Assembly: GCF_900141935.1 (NCBI RefSeq)
Contig: NZ_FQYX01000004.1
Coordinates: 8,668 to 72,667 of the forward strand
Source of the DNA: Arenibacter nanhaiticus
GTDB taxonomy: Bacteria; Bacteroidota; Bacteroidia; Flavobacteriales; Flavobacteriaceae
DNA: 64,000 nt
Direction of reading: 5' to 3'
A program made the position numbers and the translations under genes. This document shows, in pieces, positions 53,911-62,419 of the stretch. The notes beneath the pieces were generated by a model. It searched no databases. It saw nothing but the letters and a program-made list of their open reading frames with translations, and was not told the DNA's origin. Each line of letters opens with the position of its first letter. The stretch's first letter is position 1.

Positions 53911-55026
53911 ATGATGAATCTTAGCTACTGGGAATACAAAACGTGGTTGTCCAATATAGACTATACTATAGTAGGCAGTGGAATCGTTGGCCTTAATACG
54001 GCCTTGCAATTGAAAAAACGATTTCCACAGGCAAAAGTATTGGTCCTGGAAAAAGGGATCCTGCCCCAGGGTGCCAGTACCAAAAATGCTGGTTTTGCTT
54101 GTTTTGGCAGTATCTCCGAAATCTTGTCGGACCTGAAGAAGCATACCGAGGAAGAGGTCTTGCAACTGGTTCAGAACAGGTGGGAAGGCATTCAATTGCT
54201 GCGGGCCAATTTGGGCGATAAAACCATTGGGTACCGAAACCTGGGCGGACATGAAGTGTTTTTAAAAGAACACCAGGAACTGTACCAGGAATGCCAGTCA
54301 CAGCTACCTAGGGTAAACAGCTTGCTAAAGGCCGTTTTTAAGACCGAGGCCTTTAAAGTAGAAGACAATATCTTTAATTTTAAGGGTATTCAACAGCAGT
54401 ATATTACCAGTACAGTAGAGGGACAGATCGATACGGGAAAAATGATGGAAAGCTTGGTTGCAAAAGTTCAACAAAGCGGAGTAACGATCCTCAACGCCAT
54501 TACGGTAGAAAGTTTTACCGAAAATTCGTCCCATGTGAGCGTAAAAACAAACTGTTTTGAGTTCATTACCAAAAATCTATTGCTGGCAACAAACGGGTTT
54601 GCGGCCGAATTGATCGCAGAGAATGTAAAGCCATCGAGGGCCCAAGTTATAATAACAAAACCTATTCCGGACTTAAAAATAAAGGGTACCTTTCACCTAG
54701 ACGAGGGCTATTATTATTTTAGGAATATAGATGACAGAATCCTCTTGGGAGGGGGTAGAAATTTAAATTTCAAAGAAGAAGAAACAGCAGCCTTTGGACT
54801 AACGCCTTTGATTCAAAATAGCTTGGAAGAAATATTGGCTACCGTAATCTTGCCTAGTATACCTTTCGAAATAGATCGACGCTGGAGCGGTATTATGGGC
54901 ACTGGGACCCATAAACGGCCCATTGTAAAGCCTTTGTCAGATCGTGTGTTCTGCGGCGTTAGAATGGGCGGTATGGGCATTGCCATAGGAAGCTTGGTTG
55001 GAAGGAATTTGGCAGACCTAGTATAG
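53911..55026 (+). CDS. FAD-dependent oxidoreductase of the DadA/glycine-oxidase type
   Basis: A 371-residue protein (or 370 from the second Met). The FAD site is YTIVGSGIVGLNTALQLKKRFPQAKVLVLEKGILPQGASTKNAGFACFGSISE, with GxGxxG and acidic Glu. The centre has ATNGFAAELIAENVKPSRAQVIITKPI and the C-terminus closes with VFCGVRMGGMGIAIGSLVGRNLADL. Family members oxidise amines or amino acids, with electrons to oxygen or the quinone pool. It is related in fold, but not closely, to the oxidase at 32530. The GreA-like gene follows 62 bases downstream. Confidence 0.85.
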   Translation: MMNLSYWEYKTWLSNIDYTIVGSGIVGLNTALQLKKRFPQAKVLVLEKGILPQGASTKNAGFACFGSISEILSDLKKHTEEEVLQLVQNRWEGIQLLRANLGDKTIGYRNLGGHEVFLKEHQELYQECQSQLPRVNSLLKAVFKTEAFKVEDNIFNFKGIQQQYITSTVEGQIDTGKMMESLVAKVQQSGVTILNAITVESFTENSSHVSVKTNCFEFITKNLLLATNGFAAELIAENVKPSRAQVIITKPIPDLKIKGTFHLDEGYYYFRNIDDRILLGGGRNLNFKEEETAAFGLTPLIQNSLEEILATVILPSIPFEIDRRWSGIMGTGTHKRPIVKPLSDRVFCGVRMGGMGIAIGSLVGRNLADLV

Positions 55027-55088
55027 GGAAGAGGGGGACGAAGCGAATTGCCAGCCCGTTAGAATAAAAGAAATAGTAAGATAGTAGC

Positions 55089-55544
55089 ATGGATATTTGC
55101 CTAAAAGAACAGCTATATGCCCATTGTTTAAATTATGTGGAGGAGCGGCTGTCGAGACTTCAAAAAAATATAGGGACCCTACAGGAGGCGCTCACCTCAG
55201 AAACCAAAAGTAGTGCTGGAGACAAGCACGAGACCGGTAGGGCTATGATACAATTGGAGCGCGAAAAACTGGGACAGCAACTGGCCGAGGCGCAGAATTT
55301 AAAAGAGGTATTTCGGAAAATACCCTTAAAAACGACGGCAAATACCATAAGCTTGGGGAGTTTGGTGCAGACCACTGGCCTTCATTATTACCTCAGTATC
55401 AGTGTGGGAGAAATAAAACTTCAAGGACAGACCTTTTATGCCATTGCCCCCAACACCCCCATAGGGAAATTATTGATGGGAAAGACGAAGGGCGATGCCG
55501 TGATATTTAATAAAAAGGAATTTACGATTCTAACGATCAATTAA
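55089..55544 (+). CDS. GreA/GreB-like coiled-coil protein (often mis-named 3-oxoacyl-ACP synthase)
   Basis: A 151-residue protein. Residues 1-75 form a long helical, Glu/Lys/Gln-rich coiled coil (EERLSRLQKNIGTLQEALTSETKSSAGDKHETGRAMIQLEREKLGQQLAEAQNLKEVF), including the KSSAGDKHETGRAM stretch where Gre factors keep acidic tip residues. Residues 95-150 are a small FKBP-like beta domain (ISLGSLVQTTGLHYYLSISVG, PIGKLLMGKTKGDAVIFNKKEFTILTI). The arrangement is that of the transcript cleavage factors GreA/GreB/Rnk, so a role at RNA polymerase is likely. Nothing in it supports a ketoacyl synthase. Confidence 0.65.
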   Translation: MDICLKEQLYAHCLNYVEERLSRLQKNIGTLQEALTSETKSSAGDKHETGRAMIQLEREKLGQQLAEAQNLKEVFRKIPLKTTANTISLGSLVQTTGLHYYLSISVGEIKLQGQTFYAIAPNTPIGKLLMGKTKGDAVIFNKKEFTILTIN

Positions 55545-55624
55545 AAGACAGCTTCCCCAAGCAGCTTAAAAGTTGAGTCGTCCAATCATTCCTAGATTGT
55601 ACATAGCCCTTAGTGTACGGATTT

Positions 55625-55704
55625 GGGCGTTCCCTCCTTCGTCGGGCGGGCCCTTGGCTATATCCCTTGCGCTGCTGCGGGGATGCCGCCGCGCTCCCTA
55701 ACGC
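55625..55704 (-). repeat. Dispersed GC-rich intergenic repeat, copy 5
   Basis: An 80-base copy in reverse orientation between the convergent GreA-like and arfB genes. It carries GCGCTCCC where copies 2 and 3 have GCGGTCCC. Confidence 0.85.
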
Positions 55705-55793
55705 AAAAAAGATCTAGTTGAACAATGTGTAGAGAAAGCAAGGGTTTTTGCTGCCAGTTTGCAACAGAAACTATGGCTCAGAAATAGCTCCTT

Positions 55794-56198
55794 TTAATCT
55801 AGCGGAGGTTTTCTCCGATGTAACTTTTTTAAAGCCCCCTTTTTTTTGCTTTTTAATCGTTTTTCCATGGACGACCTTGTCGGTTTGGTACGGATTCTTT
55901 TTTTGGGTGCCCTTAAGTTAAGGGCAATGGTTTCCAAGAATTTTTCGATTACCAATGCTTTGTTCTTGTGTTGGCTTCGCGTTTCTTCGGACTGTAATAT
56001 CAGCTGCTGTTCCTTGGACAGCCTGTTGGCCAGTTTTCTGAAAAGCCTGTTCTTTTCTGTTTCCGTAAAGGCTGATGAAGCTCCCAGATCAAAGATCAAT
56101 ATCACTTTGGTAGCAACCTTATTGACGTTCTGGCCACCGGCACCACTACTACGGACGGCCTTAAATTGTAATTCCTGTAGTAATTGTTCCTTGTTCAC
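55794..56198 (-). CDS. arfB: Alternative ribosome-rescue factor, peptidyl-tRNA hydrolase domain
   Basis: A 134-residue protein that starts at GTG (56198). Its catalytic loop is VRSSGAGGQNVNKVATKV with the GGQ motif at residues 21-23, as in class I release factors. The C-terminus is a basic tail (RLKSKKKGALKKLHRRKPPLD) that in ArfB/YaeJ reaches into the empty mRNA channel. It frees ribosomes stalled without a stop codon. It lies 9 bases downstream of the ABC ATPase gene on the same strand, so the two form a unit. Confidence 0.92.
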   Translation of the reverse strand: MNKEQLLQELQFKAVRSSGAGGQNVNKVATKVILIFDLGASSAFTETEKNRLFRKLANRLSKEQQLILQSEETRSQHKNKALVIEKFLETIALNLRAPKKRIRTKPTRSSMEKRLKSKKKGALKKLHRRKPPLD

Positions 56199-56207
56199 AG
56201 TTAGATT

Positions 56208-57182
56208 TTAGGGTTGAAGCCGCTGGTTAATGGTTTCAATATCGATATTTATAAAAACTTTTTTTCCCGCCTCAATCGCTTCGGAATAATGGAAACGTAT
56301 TTTGTTTCCTTCAGAGAGTCCTTCCAAAAGGTAGTAACTGCCCATAAAATAGCATTTATCTACAATGATCGGAATACCTTTTTTGCGCGATACCCTAAAC
56401 TCATGAGCGTAGACAACGATGTTTCGTTTTACATCTGCATACGACTTCACGATGTCTATGGGAACAAGGTTTGCTTCTCCGAACAAGGAGGCGATATACA
56501 GGTTTTTCGGATTTTTATATAATTGGGCCGTTTTGGCATCGGCGATAAGTTCTTGGTCTTTTATGACCAGCACCCTATCGGCATAGGGAAGGATATCATG
56601 ATGGTCATGGGTAGCAGTAATACAGCTAATTCCATGCTTTTTTAAATACCCAAAGAGATTTCTTCTGAGCTTGTTCTTTTTAAAATTATCGATGTGGCTA
56701 AAGGGCTCATCCAACAATAACAAGTCGGGCATTTGTGCTAATACACGGGCTAGGGCAACCCGTTGCTGCTGGCCGCCGCTAAGGGTCTTTACCTTTACCT
56801 TGGCAAAGGAGACCATATCTATCATTTGCAACAACTCATACGTACGGGCTTTGAGTTCTTCGGGGTAGAAAACAGATAAAAACTGACTCACATTTTCTTC
56901 TACCGTGGTATAGGGCATTAAATCAAAGTCTTGGGAAAGATATTTCATATAAGGCTCCCCGGGAACCAGATTGAAATTAGGACCCATAACTTGTTGATCG
57001 TTCCAAAAAACGGTCCCTTCATCTATATGAAGCAGTCCATAGATAATTTTTAACAGCGTGCTTTTTCCGCATCCGCTTTCGCCTACAATAGCGATGTGTT
57101 CGCCATCTTTTACCTGAAAATTGATGTCGGTAAGAACTGGTTTTTTCTGGTAGGAAAAGGAAAGGGAATTTACATATAACAT
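56208..57182 (-). CDS. ABC transporter ATP-binding protein of the PotA/FbpC type, with TOBE-like C-terminus
   Basis: 324 residues from the ATG at 57182; the frame opens 36 bases upstream but LYVNSLSFSYQKKPVL is the natural start. ATPase motifs: VGESGCGKSTLLKII (Walker A), LSGGQQQRVALARVLAQ (signature), LLLLDEPFSHID (Walker B), ATHDHHD (switch His). The C-terminal 100 residues (IVVYAHEFRVSRKKGIPIIVDKCYFMGSYYLLEGLSEGNKIRFHY) look like a TOBE substrate-sensing domain, as in spermidine, molybdate and iron importers. No permease or binding protein is next to it, so it may serve a transporter coded elsewhere. arfB follows by 9 bases. Confidence 0.88.
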   Translation of the reverse strand: MLYVNSLSFSYQKKPVLTDINFQVKDGEHIAIVGESGCGKSTLLKIIYGLLHIDEGTVFWNDQQVMGPNFNLVPGEPYMKYLSQDFDLMPYTTVEENVSQFLSVFYPEELKARTYELLQMIDMVSFAKVKVKTLSGGQQQRVALARVLAQMPDLLLLDEPFSHIDNFKKNKLRRNLFGYLKKHGISCITATHDHHDILPYADRVLVIKDQELIADAKTAQLYKNPKNLYIASLFGEANLVPIDIVKSYADVKRNIVVYAHEFRVSRKKGIPIIVDKCYFMGSYYLLEGLSEGNKIRFHYSEAIEAGKKVFINIDIETINQRLQP

Positions 57183-57457
57183 AGCAGTAAAGATATAAAA
57201 GCCAAGGAAGCGGGTCAAAAAAAAGTCCGTTTAAAAAAAATGGAGTCAAATTAAAGGAAAGCCAATTTATTTTTATTGGTCTGGCGAATTGATTATACTA
57301 ATGATTAAAAGGCTTCCTTAAGATCAAATAGACAGTGTTCGACATTTTATAGATTGGCAAAAACACTCGTTTTGTCGAAAATGTCAAGGATTAAACGATT
57401 TAATAACCTTAAATTAACATTAGGCTTTAATTTAAAGTGATTTATAAATTCCTCTAA

Positions 57458-58237
57458 ATGAAGCTCTCTTATTTTAAAAACAATTTTAGCAACCGTAAAA
57501 CGAATTGTCTTTTAGGGCTAATGTTAGTCTTGGATATCATTTTTGTTTTGACACATGTGCTCATTATATATCTGATTTTTATACGGGTAGAATTCGATTG
57601 GTCTGGTGCAATGTTGTTTTTAGTGAATCGAGATGGCGGATATCCAGAAATATTTCAATATTTTAAATACCTTCTTGTATTAGGTGTCATTGTCTACTTT
57701 TTTATAAAAGAAGAGGCGTATAATTATTTTTCATGGTTTCTATTGTTTGTTATGTTGCTCTTGGATGATTCGCTCAAGTTTCACGAACGATTTGGTACCT
57801 GGGTTTCGGAACAATTTAATTATCAGCCGGCATTCGGTTTTCGTGCACAAGATTTAGGGGAGCTGACCTATGTTGCCCTTTTTGGTTCCTTGTTGTTGAT
57901 TTCCATGGTTATTGGTTTCCACAGGGGAAATGAAGAATTTAGAAAAATTAATATCGACTTAGGATTGCTTTTTACCTTGTTCTTGTTTTTTGGGATAGCC
58001 ATAGATATGTTACACGTTATATTAGGTGGAGGTCGATATATGCAATTATTTATGGTTATTCTGGAAGATGGAGGGGAGATGTTTTCTTTAAGTCTTCTTA
58101 CTTGGTATTTCTTCTTTCTGATCGTAAAACCGAAAACTCACAACAAATACTTATATCAATACTTCTACAGAAATAAGGATAGGAAATTTGATAAATTCTT
58201 CGAATTTGTTTTTTTCAATCGTACTAAGGTAGATTAG
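57458..58237 (+). CDS. Polytopic membrane protein with conserved-looking acidic and His residues
   Basis: A 259-residue protein with about six hydrophobic segments (at roughly 18-42, 68-84, 90-106, 128-150, 170-190 and 206-222). Polar residues lie at segment ends: LLDDSLKFHERFG, RAQDLGELTYVALFG, GIAIDMLHVI and ILEDGGEMFSLSLL. Such a set of Asp, Glu and His facing the membrane is seen in intramembrane metal hydrolases such as the alkaline-ceramidase/PAQR group, but the spacing is not a clear match and I do not assign it. The C-terminal tail is basic and aromatic. It is a single gene, convergent with the prolyl oligopeptidase. Confidence 0.55.
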   Translation: MKLSYFKNNFSNRKTNCLLGLMLVLDIIFVLTHVLIIYLIFIRVEFDWSGAMLFLVNRDGGYPEIFQYFKYLLVLGVIVYFFIKEEAYNYFSWFLLFVMLLLDDSLKFHERFGTWVSEQFNYQPAFGFRAQDLGELTYVALFGSLLLISMVIGFHRGNEEFRKINIDLGLLFTLFLFFGIAIDMLHVILGGGRYMQLFMVILEDGGEMFSLSLLTWYFFFLIVKPKTHNKYLYQYFYRNKDRKFDKFFEFVFFNRTKVD

Positions 58238-58288
58238 AAGGTTGTCCAAGGAATCTGATGATTCCCAATAGATGAAGTGCAGCTAAAA

Positions 58289-58319
58289 AAAAGTCCGTTT
58301 AAAAAATAAACGGACTTTT
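58289..58319. terminator. Bidirectional terminator between convergent genes
   Basis: A 13-bp perfect stem (AAAAGTCCGTTTA / TAAACGGACTTTT, loop AAAAA) flanked by A and T runs, between the membrane protein and the prolyl oligopeptidase genes. Confidence 0.8.
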
Positions 58320-58343
58320 AAGTGTTCGGAGAGCTCCGTAAAA

Positions 58344-60491
58344 TTAATCTTTTAGGACTTCTTTATTAGGAAGTTCTTCAAAGCCCATATTGTATAGTGT
58401 AAACCCAAAAATATCGGCCGATTGTTCTATGGTTTTGCTCACAGGAGTTCCTGCGCCATGACCCGCATTGGTTTCAATTCTGATCAAAGTCGGATTCGTG
58501 CCCGATTGTTTTTCCTGCAAGGCCGCCGCAAACTTAAAGCTATGCGCCGGCACCACCCTATCGTCGTGGTCACCTGTAGTGACCATTGTGGCCGGATAAT
58601 GAACCCCTTCCTTTACATTGTGTACAGGAGAATATCCTCGTAGGTATTTAAACATTTCTTCACTGTCCTCGGCAGTCCCATAATCATAGGCCCAACCGGC
58701 ACCTGCGGTAAAGGTATGGTAGCGCAACATGTCCAATACCCCAACGCCTGGCAGGGCTACCTGCATTAAGTCTGGTCTTTGGGTCATTGTTGCCCCGACC
58801 AATAATCCTCCGTTAGAACGGCCGCTGATGGCTAAAAATTCGCTGGAAGTGTATTGTTTGTCAATAAGGAACTCGGCCGCGGCAATAAAGTCGTCAAAAA
58901 CATTTTGTTTTTGGGTTTTAATACCCGCATCATGCCATTTTTTTCCGTATTCGCCACCACCTCTTAAGTTTGGTACCGCATAAACTCCGCCCTGCTCCAT
59001 CCAAACCGCATTGACAATACTGAAGGTAGGGGTGAGGCTAATATTGAATCCGCCATAACCATAAAGGATCGTCGGATTTTTACCATTTAATGCTAGTCCC
59101 TTTTTATGGGTAATGATCATAGGGACCTTAGTGCCGTCTTTAGAAGTGTAAAAAACTTGGGTCGATTCATAATCCTCTGGACTAAAGTCGATCTCAGGTT
59201 TCCAATATTGGCTGTATTCACCGGTATCGACATTGTATTTATAAGACGATCCTGGAGTATTGTAATTGGTAAAAGAGAAATAAAATTCCTTCTCATCTTT
59301 TTTTCCGCCAAATCCACTGGCAGTTCCTACTCCTGGAAGAGCTACTTCCCTGATAAGCTTGCCCTCATAGTCGTATTGGTAAACTTTTGAAATGGCATCG
59401 ACCATATAACTGGTAAAGAAATAACCACCTCCTTTACTGGCATTCAGTACGTATTCTGTTTCCGGGATAAAGTCTGCCCAATGTTCCGGACTTGGTTTTG
59501 CAGCATCTACGGTCACCATTTTTTTGTTTGGAGCCCCTAAGTTGGTTACAATAAATAGTTTAGAGCCAATATTGTCTATCACATAACTATCGGAATCCGT
59601 ATGGTTTACTATCGGAATTAGTGGACTGTTGGCCTTATTCAATTCTTTTATGAATAGTTTATTGCCCGAGGTAGATACCGAGGCCGAAATAATTAGGTAG
59701 CTATCGTCTTCCGTAACTTGGCCACTTACGTAACGGTGTTTCTCTGCTGGGGTCCCCCCAAAAACCAAGACATCATTTTTTTGTGAGGTTCCCAATTCAT
59801 GGTAGTATAACTTATGTTGGTCCGTTTTTGCAGAAAGCTCACTGCCATCGGGCTTGTCGTAGCTAGAATAGAAGAAGCCTTTGTTGCCATTCCAAGAAAT
59901 GCTTCCAAACTTAACATCGACAATAGTGTCCCCCACAATCTCTTTGGTGGCAGCGTTGGTTATGATCACTTTCCTCCAATCGCTTCCCCCTTCGGAAATA
60001 GAATAGGCCAACATAGACCCATCTTTAGAAAAGCTTAATCCGGCCAAAGAAGTGGTGCCGTCCTTGGAAAATGAATTCGGATCTAAAAACACTTCTGCTT
60101 CTTCATCGCCTTTTTTGCGATATACCACATATTGGTTCTGAAGTCCATCATTCTTAAGATAATAGGTGTAGTCTCCTTCTTTGAAAGGGGCACCTATTTT
60201 CTCGTAATTCCATAATTTTTCGAGACGTTTTTTAAAACTGTCCCGGAAGGGGATCTTATCTAAATAGTCAAAGGTCACCTCGTTTTGCTCCTTCACCCAA
60301 TTTTCGGTTTCCGTACTCCTGTCATCTTCTAACCAACGGTATGGATCATTTACCGCGGTGCCAAAGTAGGTGTCTACTTGGTCTACTTTCTTTGTAATAG
60401 GATAATTCAACACTAGGTGTTCTTTTTTAGTATCTGTTTTGCAGCCAATGATTAACAGGGCCGTAAAAGAGGTCAGGGTTAATTTTTTCAT
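58344..60491 (-). CDS. Prolyl oligopeptidase (S9A family) lipoprotein
   Basis: A 715-residue protein with a lipobox at Cys17 (LLIIGC). The N-terminal part holds the beta-propeller ([30 protein letters not shown]..), and the C-terminal third is the alpha/beta-hydrolase with Ser559 in [13 protein letters not shown], Asp643/Asp644 in [11 protein letters not shown] and His678 in NAGHGAGTP. That is the usual triad order of prolyl oligopeptidase. It cleaves short proline-containing peptides, here at the outer or periplasmic face. It is a single gene with the terminator at 58289 downstream. Confidence 0.96.
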   Translation of the reverse strand: MKKLTLTSFTALLIIGCKTDTKKEHLVLNYPITKKVDQVDTYFGTAVNDPYRWLEDDRSTETENWVKEQNEVTFDYLDKIPFRDSFKKRLEKLWNYEKIGAPFKEGDYTYYLKNDGLQNQYVVYRKKGDEEAEVFLDPNSFSKDGTTSLAGLSFSKDGSMLAYSISEGGSDWRKVIITNAATKEIVGDTIVDVKFGSISWNGNKGFFYSSYDKPDGSELSAKTDQHKLYYHELGTSQKNDVLVFGGTPAEKHRYVSGQVTEDDSYLIISASVSTSGNKLFIKELNKANSPLIPIVNHTDSDSYVIDNIGSKLFIVTNLGAPNKKMVTVDAAKPSPEHWADFIPETEYVLNASKGGGYFFTSYMVDAISKVYQYDYEGKLIREVALPGVGTASGFGGKKDEKEFYFSFTNYNTPGSSYKYNVDTGEYSQYWKPEIDFSPEDYESTQVFYTSKDGTKVPMIITHKKGLALNGKNPTILYGYGGFNISLTPTFSIVNAVWMEQGGVYAVPNLRGGGEYGKKWHDAGIKTQKQNVFDDFIAAAEFLIDKQYTSSEFLAISGRSNGGLLVGATMTQRPDLMQVALPGVGVLDMLRYHTFTAGAGWAYDYGTAEDSEEMFKYLRGYSPVHNVKEGVHYPATMVTTGDHDDRVVPAHSFKFAAALQEKQSGTNPTLIRIETNAGHGAGTPVSKTIEQSADIFGFTLYNMGFEELPNKEVLKD

Positions 60492-60602
60492 TTGCAGATA
60501 TTTATTGTTTTTTTAACGCTCATACTGTAATTCGTATTCGCGACCGGTTTTCGGTCATGCGCATTTCATAGTTTAGCGATTTCTAATCTATAAAAATACC
60601 AT

Positions 60603-60639
60603 AAAAAAACCTTTATAACACAAGGGTTATAAAGGTTTT
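60603..60639 (-). terminator. Intrinsic terminator after asd
   Basis: A perfect 14-bp stem (60606-60619 with 60626-60639; AAAACCTTTATAAC). Read on the minus strand it runs into seven T. It lies 92 bases past the asd stop codon. Confidence 0.8.
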
Positions 60640-60730
60640 AACTTAGACTGTAACCAGAGCCTTACTTATAAAGCAGCGGTAAAAATTATATAGTCAGAAG
60701 AATAATCTGAGATAGGTATGCCTTAAGGGC

Positions 60731-61720
60731 TTATACCAACTTGTTTTCTACTAAATATTCAGCAACTTGTACGGCATTGGTGGCAGCTCCTTTTCTTAAG
60801 TTATCGGCTACGATCCATAAGTTTAAAGTTTTTGCCTGCGATTCGTCCCTTCTAATTCTACCGACAAAAACATCGTCTTTTCCGTTGGCATAAATAGGCA
60901 TTGGATAGGTATTGGTATCTGTATTGTCCTGTACGGTAATACCAGGAGCCTCGCTTAATAGCCTTCTCACTTCTGCTAGGTCAAAATCGTTTTCGAATGC
61001 TACGTTTACAGATTCCGAATGTCCGCCTGAAGTAGGGATACGTACTGCGGTAGCAGTTACGGAAAAAGAATTGTCGTTAAATATCTTTAATGGCTCTTGG
61101 GCCAATTTCATCTCTTCTTTGGTGTATCCATTCTCAAGAAATACGTCGCAATGGGGAAGGGCATTTTTTCCTATTGGATAAGGATATGCCATTTCTCCCT
61201 GTATGCCAGCGATTTCATTTTCCAATTGCTGAACGGCTTTAACACCTGTTCCCGATACCGATTGGTAAGTAGAAACGATCACCCTTTTCATTTTGTATTG
61301 CTTGTGCAAAGGCGATAGCGCTAATACTAATTGAATTGTAGAGCAGTTTGGGTTTGCTATTATTTTATCTTCTTTGGTGAGTTCATGGGCATTGATTTCT
61401 GGAACGATCAACTTTTTGGTTGGGTCCATACGCCAAGCCGACGAATTATCTACAACGGTAGTTCCTACTTCCGCAAATTTTGGAGCCCATTCTAAAGAAG
61501 TATCTCCTCCAGCAGAAAAAATGGCCAAATCTGGTTTGGCGGCTACGGCCGTTGCCAATCCTATTAAGGTATGCTCTTCTCCTTTGAAGGTTAATTTTTT
61601 ACCTACCGAGCGTTCTGAGGCTACTAATAATAATTCAGTGATGGGGAAATTACGTTCTGCCAATACTTTTAGCATTATTTCACCAACCATTCCTGTTGCA
61701 CCGACTACTGCTACTTTCAT
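60731..61720 (-). CDS. asd: Aspartate-semialdehyde dehydrogenase
   Basis: A 329-residue enzyme, normal length. NADP site: KVAVVGATGMVGEIMLKVLAERNFP; catalytic Cys126 in IIANPNCSTIQLVLAL; the acidic-His region GGHSESVNVAFENDF and C-terminal FVGRIRRDESQAKTLNLWIVADNLRKGAA. It reduces aspartyl phosphate to aspartate semialdehyde, a branch point for lysine, diaminopimelate, threonine and methionine. A good promoter precedes it and a strong terminator follows, so it is a single-gene unit. Confidence 0.97.
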   Translation of the reverse strand: MKVAVVGATGMVGEIMLKVLAERNFPITELLLVASERSVGKKLTFKGEEHTLIGLATAVAAKPDLAIFSAGGDTSLEWAPKFAEVGTTVVDNSSAWRMDPTKKLIVPEINAHELTKEDKIIANPNCSTIQLVLALSPLHKQYKMKRVIVSTYQSVSGTGVKAVQQLENEIAGIQGEMAYPYPIGKNALPHCDVFLENGYTKEEMKLAQEPLKIFNDNSFSVTATAVRIPTSGGHSESVNVAFENDFDLAEVRRLLSEAPGITVQDNTDTNTYPMPIYANGKDDVFVGRIRRDESQAKTLNLWIVADNLRKGAATNAVQVAEYLVENKLV

Positions 61721-61746
61721 TAGAATAAAATTAAAAATTCATGCTG

Positions 61747-61776
61747 CAAAAGTACTGATTAAAAGACATTATACAA
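61747..61776 (-). promoter_or_regulatory. Promoter of asd
   Basis: Read on the minus strand: TTG (61776-61774), 19 bases, then TACTTTTG (61754-61747). This is a full match to the Bacteroidota -33/-7 consensus, 27 bases ahead of the asd ATG. Confidence 0.75.
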
Positions 61777-61842
61777 GATTATTAACAATAGTTTTATAAA
61801 AATATAACAAAATGTTATTTTTATAACAATCGACGGCATAAG

Positions 61843-61882
61843 AAAACCGTCAACTATGTATGGATACATGGTTAACGGTTTT
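61843..61882. terminator. Long hairpin between mscL and asd
   Basis: A near-continuous 19-bp stem with three mismatches (AAAACCGT..ATGTAT / ATACAT..ACGGTTTT) with a T-rich tract on the plus side and a shorter one on the minus side. It can end mscL transcription. Confidence 0.6.
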
Positions 61883-61930
61883 TTGTTTGGCTGTTTTCTG
61901 GTCTTATTTTGTTATACCTGGCAACAGCTA

Positions 61931-62332
61931 TTATTTTTTTAACAAATCCCTTATCTGCGTCAATAGTTCTTCTTGACTTGGACCTTTGGGAGCCTTTGGT
62001 TCTGGCGGTCTTTTTGTTTTGTTATACGCTTTTACGATGACAAATAAAACGGCGCCTACGATTACCAAGTTGATAATGGAGTTAATCCATTTTCCATATC
62101 GGATAGCGCTTTCTGGTTTCTCTACTGTACCATCGGCAGCCATGACTGCCTCTGAAAGAACAATTTGCATGTCCGCGAAATCGACCCCTCCGGTAAAATA
62201 TCCAACGATAGGCATCATAATGTCATTTACAAATCCACTGACGACCAAGCCCATGGCGCTTGCCAATAACACCGCAACGGCCAAATCAATGACATTGCCG
62301 GTCATAATAAAATTCTTGAATTCTTTAAACAT
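61931..62332 (-). CDS. mscL: Large-conductance mechanosensitive channel
   Basis: A 133-residue protein, typical of the family. KEFKNFIMTGNVIDLAVAVLLASAMGLVVSGFVNDIMMPIVGYFTGGVDF is the N-terminal amphipathic helix and the pore-lining segment, with the usual GNVIDLAV. A periplasmic loop follows, then a second membrane segment (INSIINLVIVGAVLFVIVKAYNKTKRP) and a charged C-terminal helix. The pentameric channel opens on membrane tension to protect from osmotic shock. It is a single gene. Confidence 0.97.
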   Translation of the reverse strand: MFKEFKNFIMTGNVIDLAVAVLLASAMGLVVSGFVNDIMMPIVGYFTGGVDFADMQIVLSEAVMAADGTVEKPESAIRYGKWINSIINLVIVGAVLFVIVKAYNKTKRPPEPKAPKGPSQEELLTQIRDLLKK

Positions 62333-62419
62333 AGGTATTTTATTTAATTGGTTATTAAGGTATTCACCAATTTAGTAAAAATAACAATGCGTGACAAAAC
62401 TTCAAGACCAAGACGTTTA

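Noticed and set aside
55089-55544. Ketoacyl synthase annotation for the 151-residue protein
   Set aside because: It has no Cys-His-His or Cys-His-Asn triad and is a coiled coil with a small beta domain, like Gre factors.
57221-57245. Copy of one arm of the terminator at 58289 ahead of the ABC ATPase gene
   Set aside because: Only AAGTCCGTTT with flanking A runs matches and the other arm is missing; too short to call a repeat.
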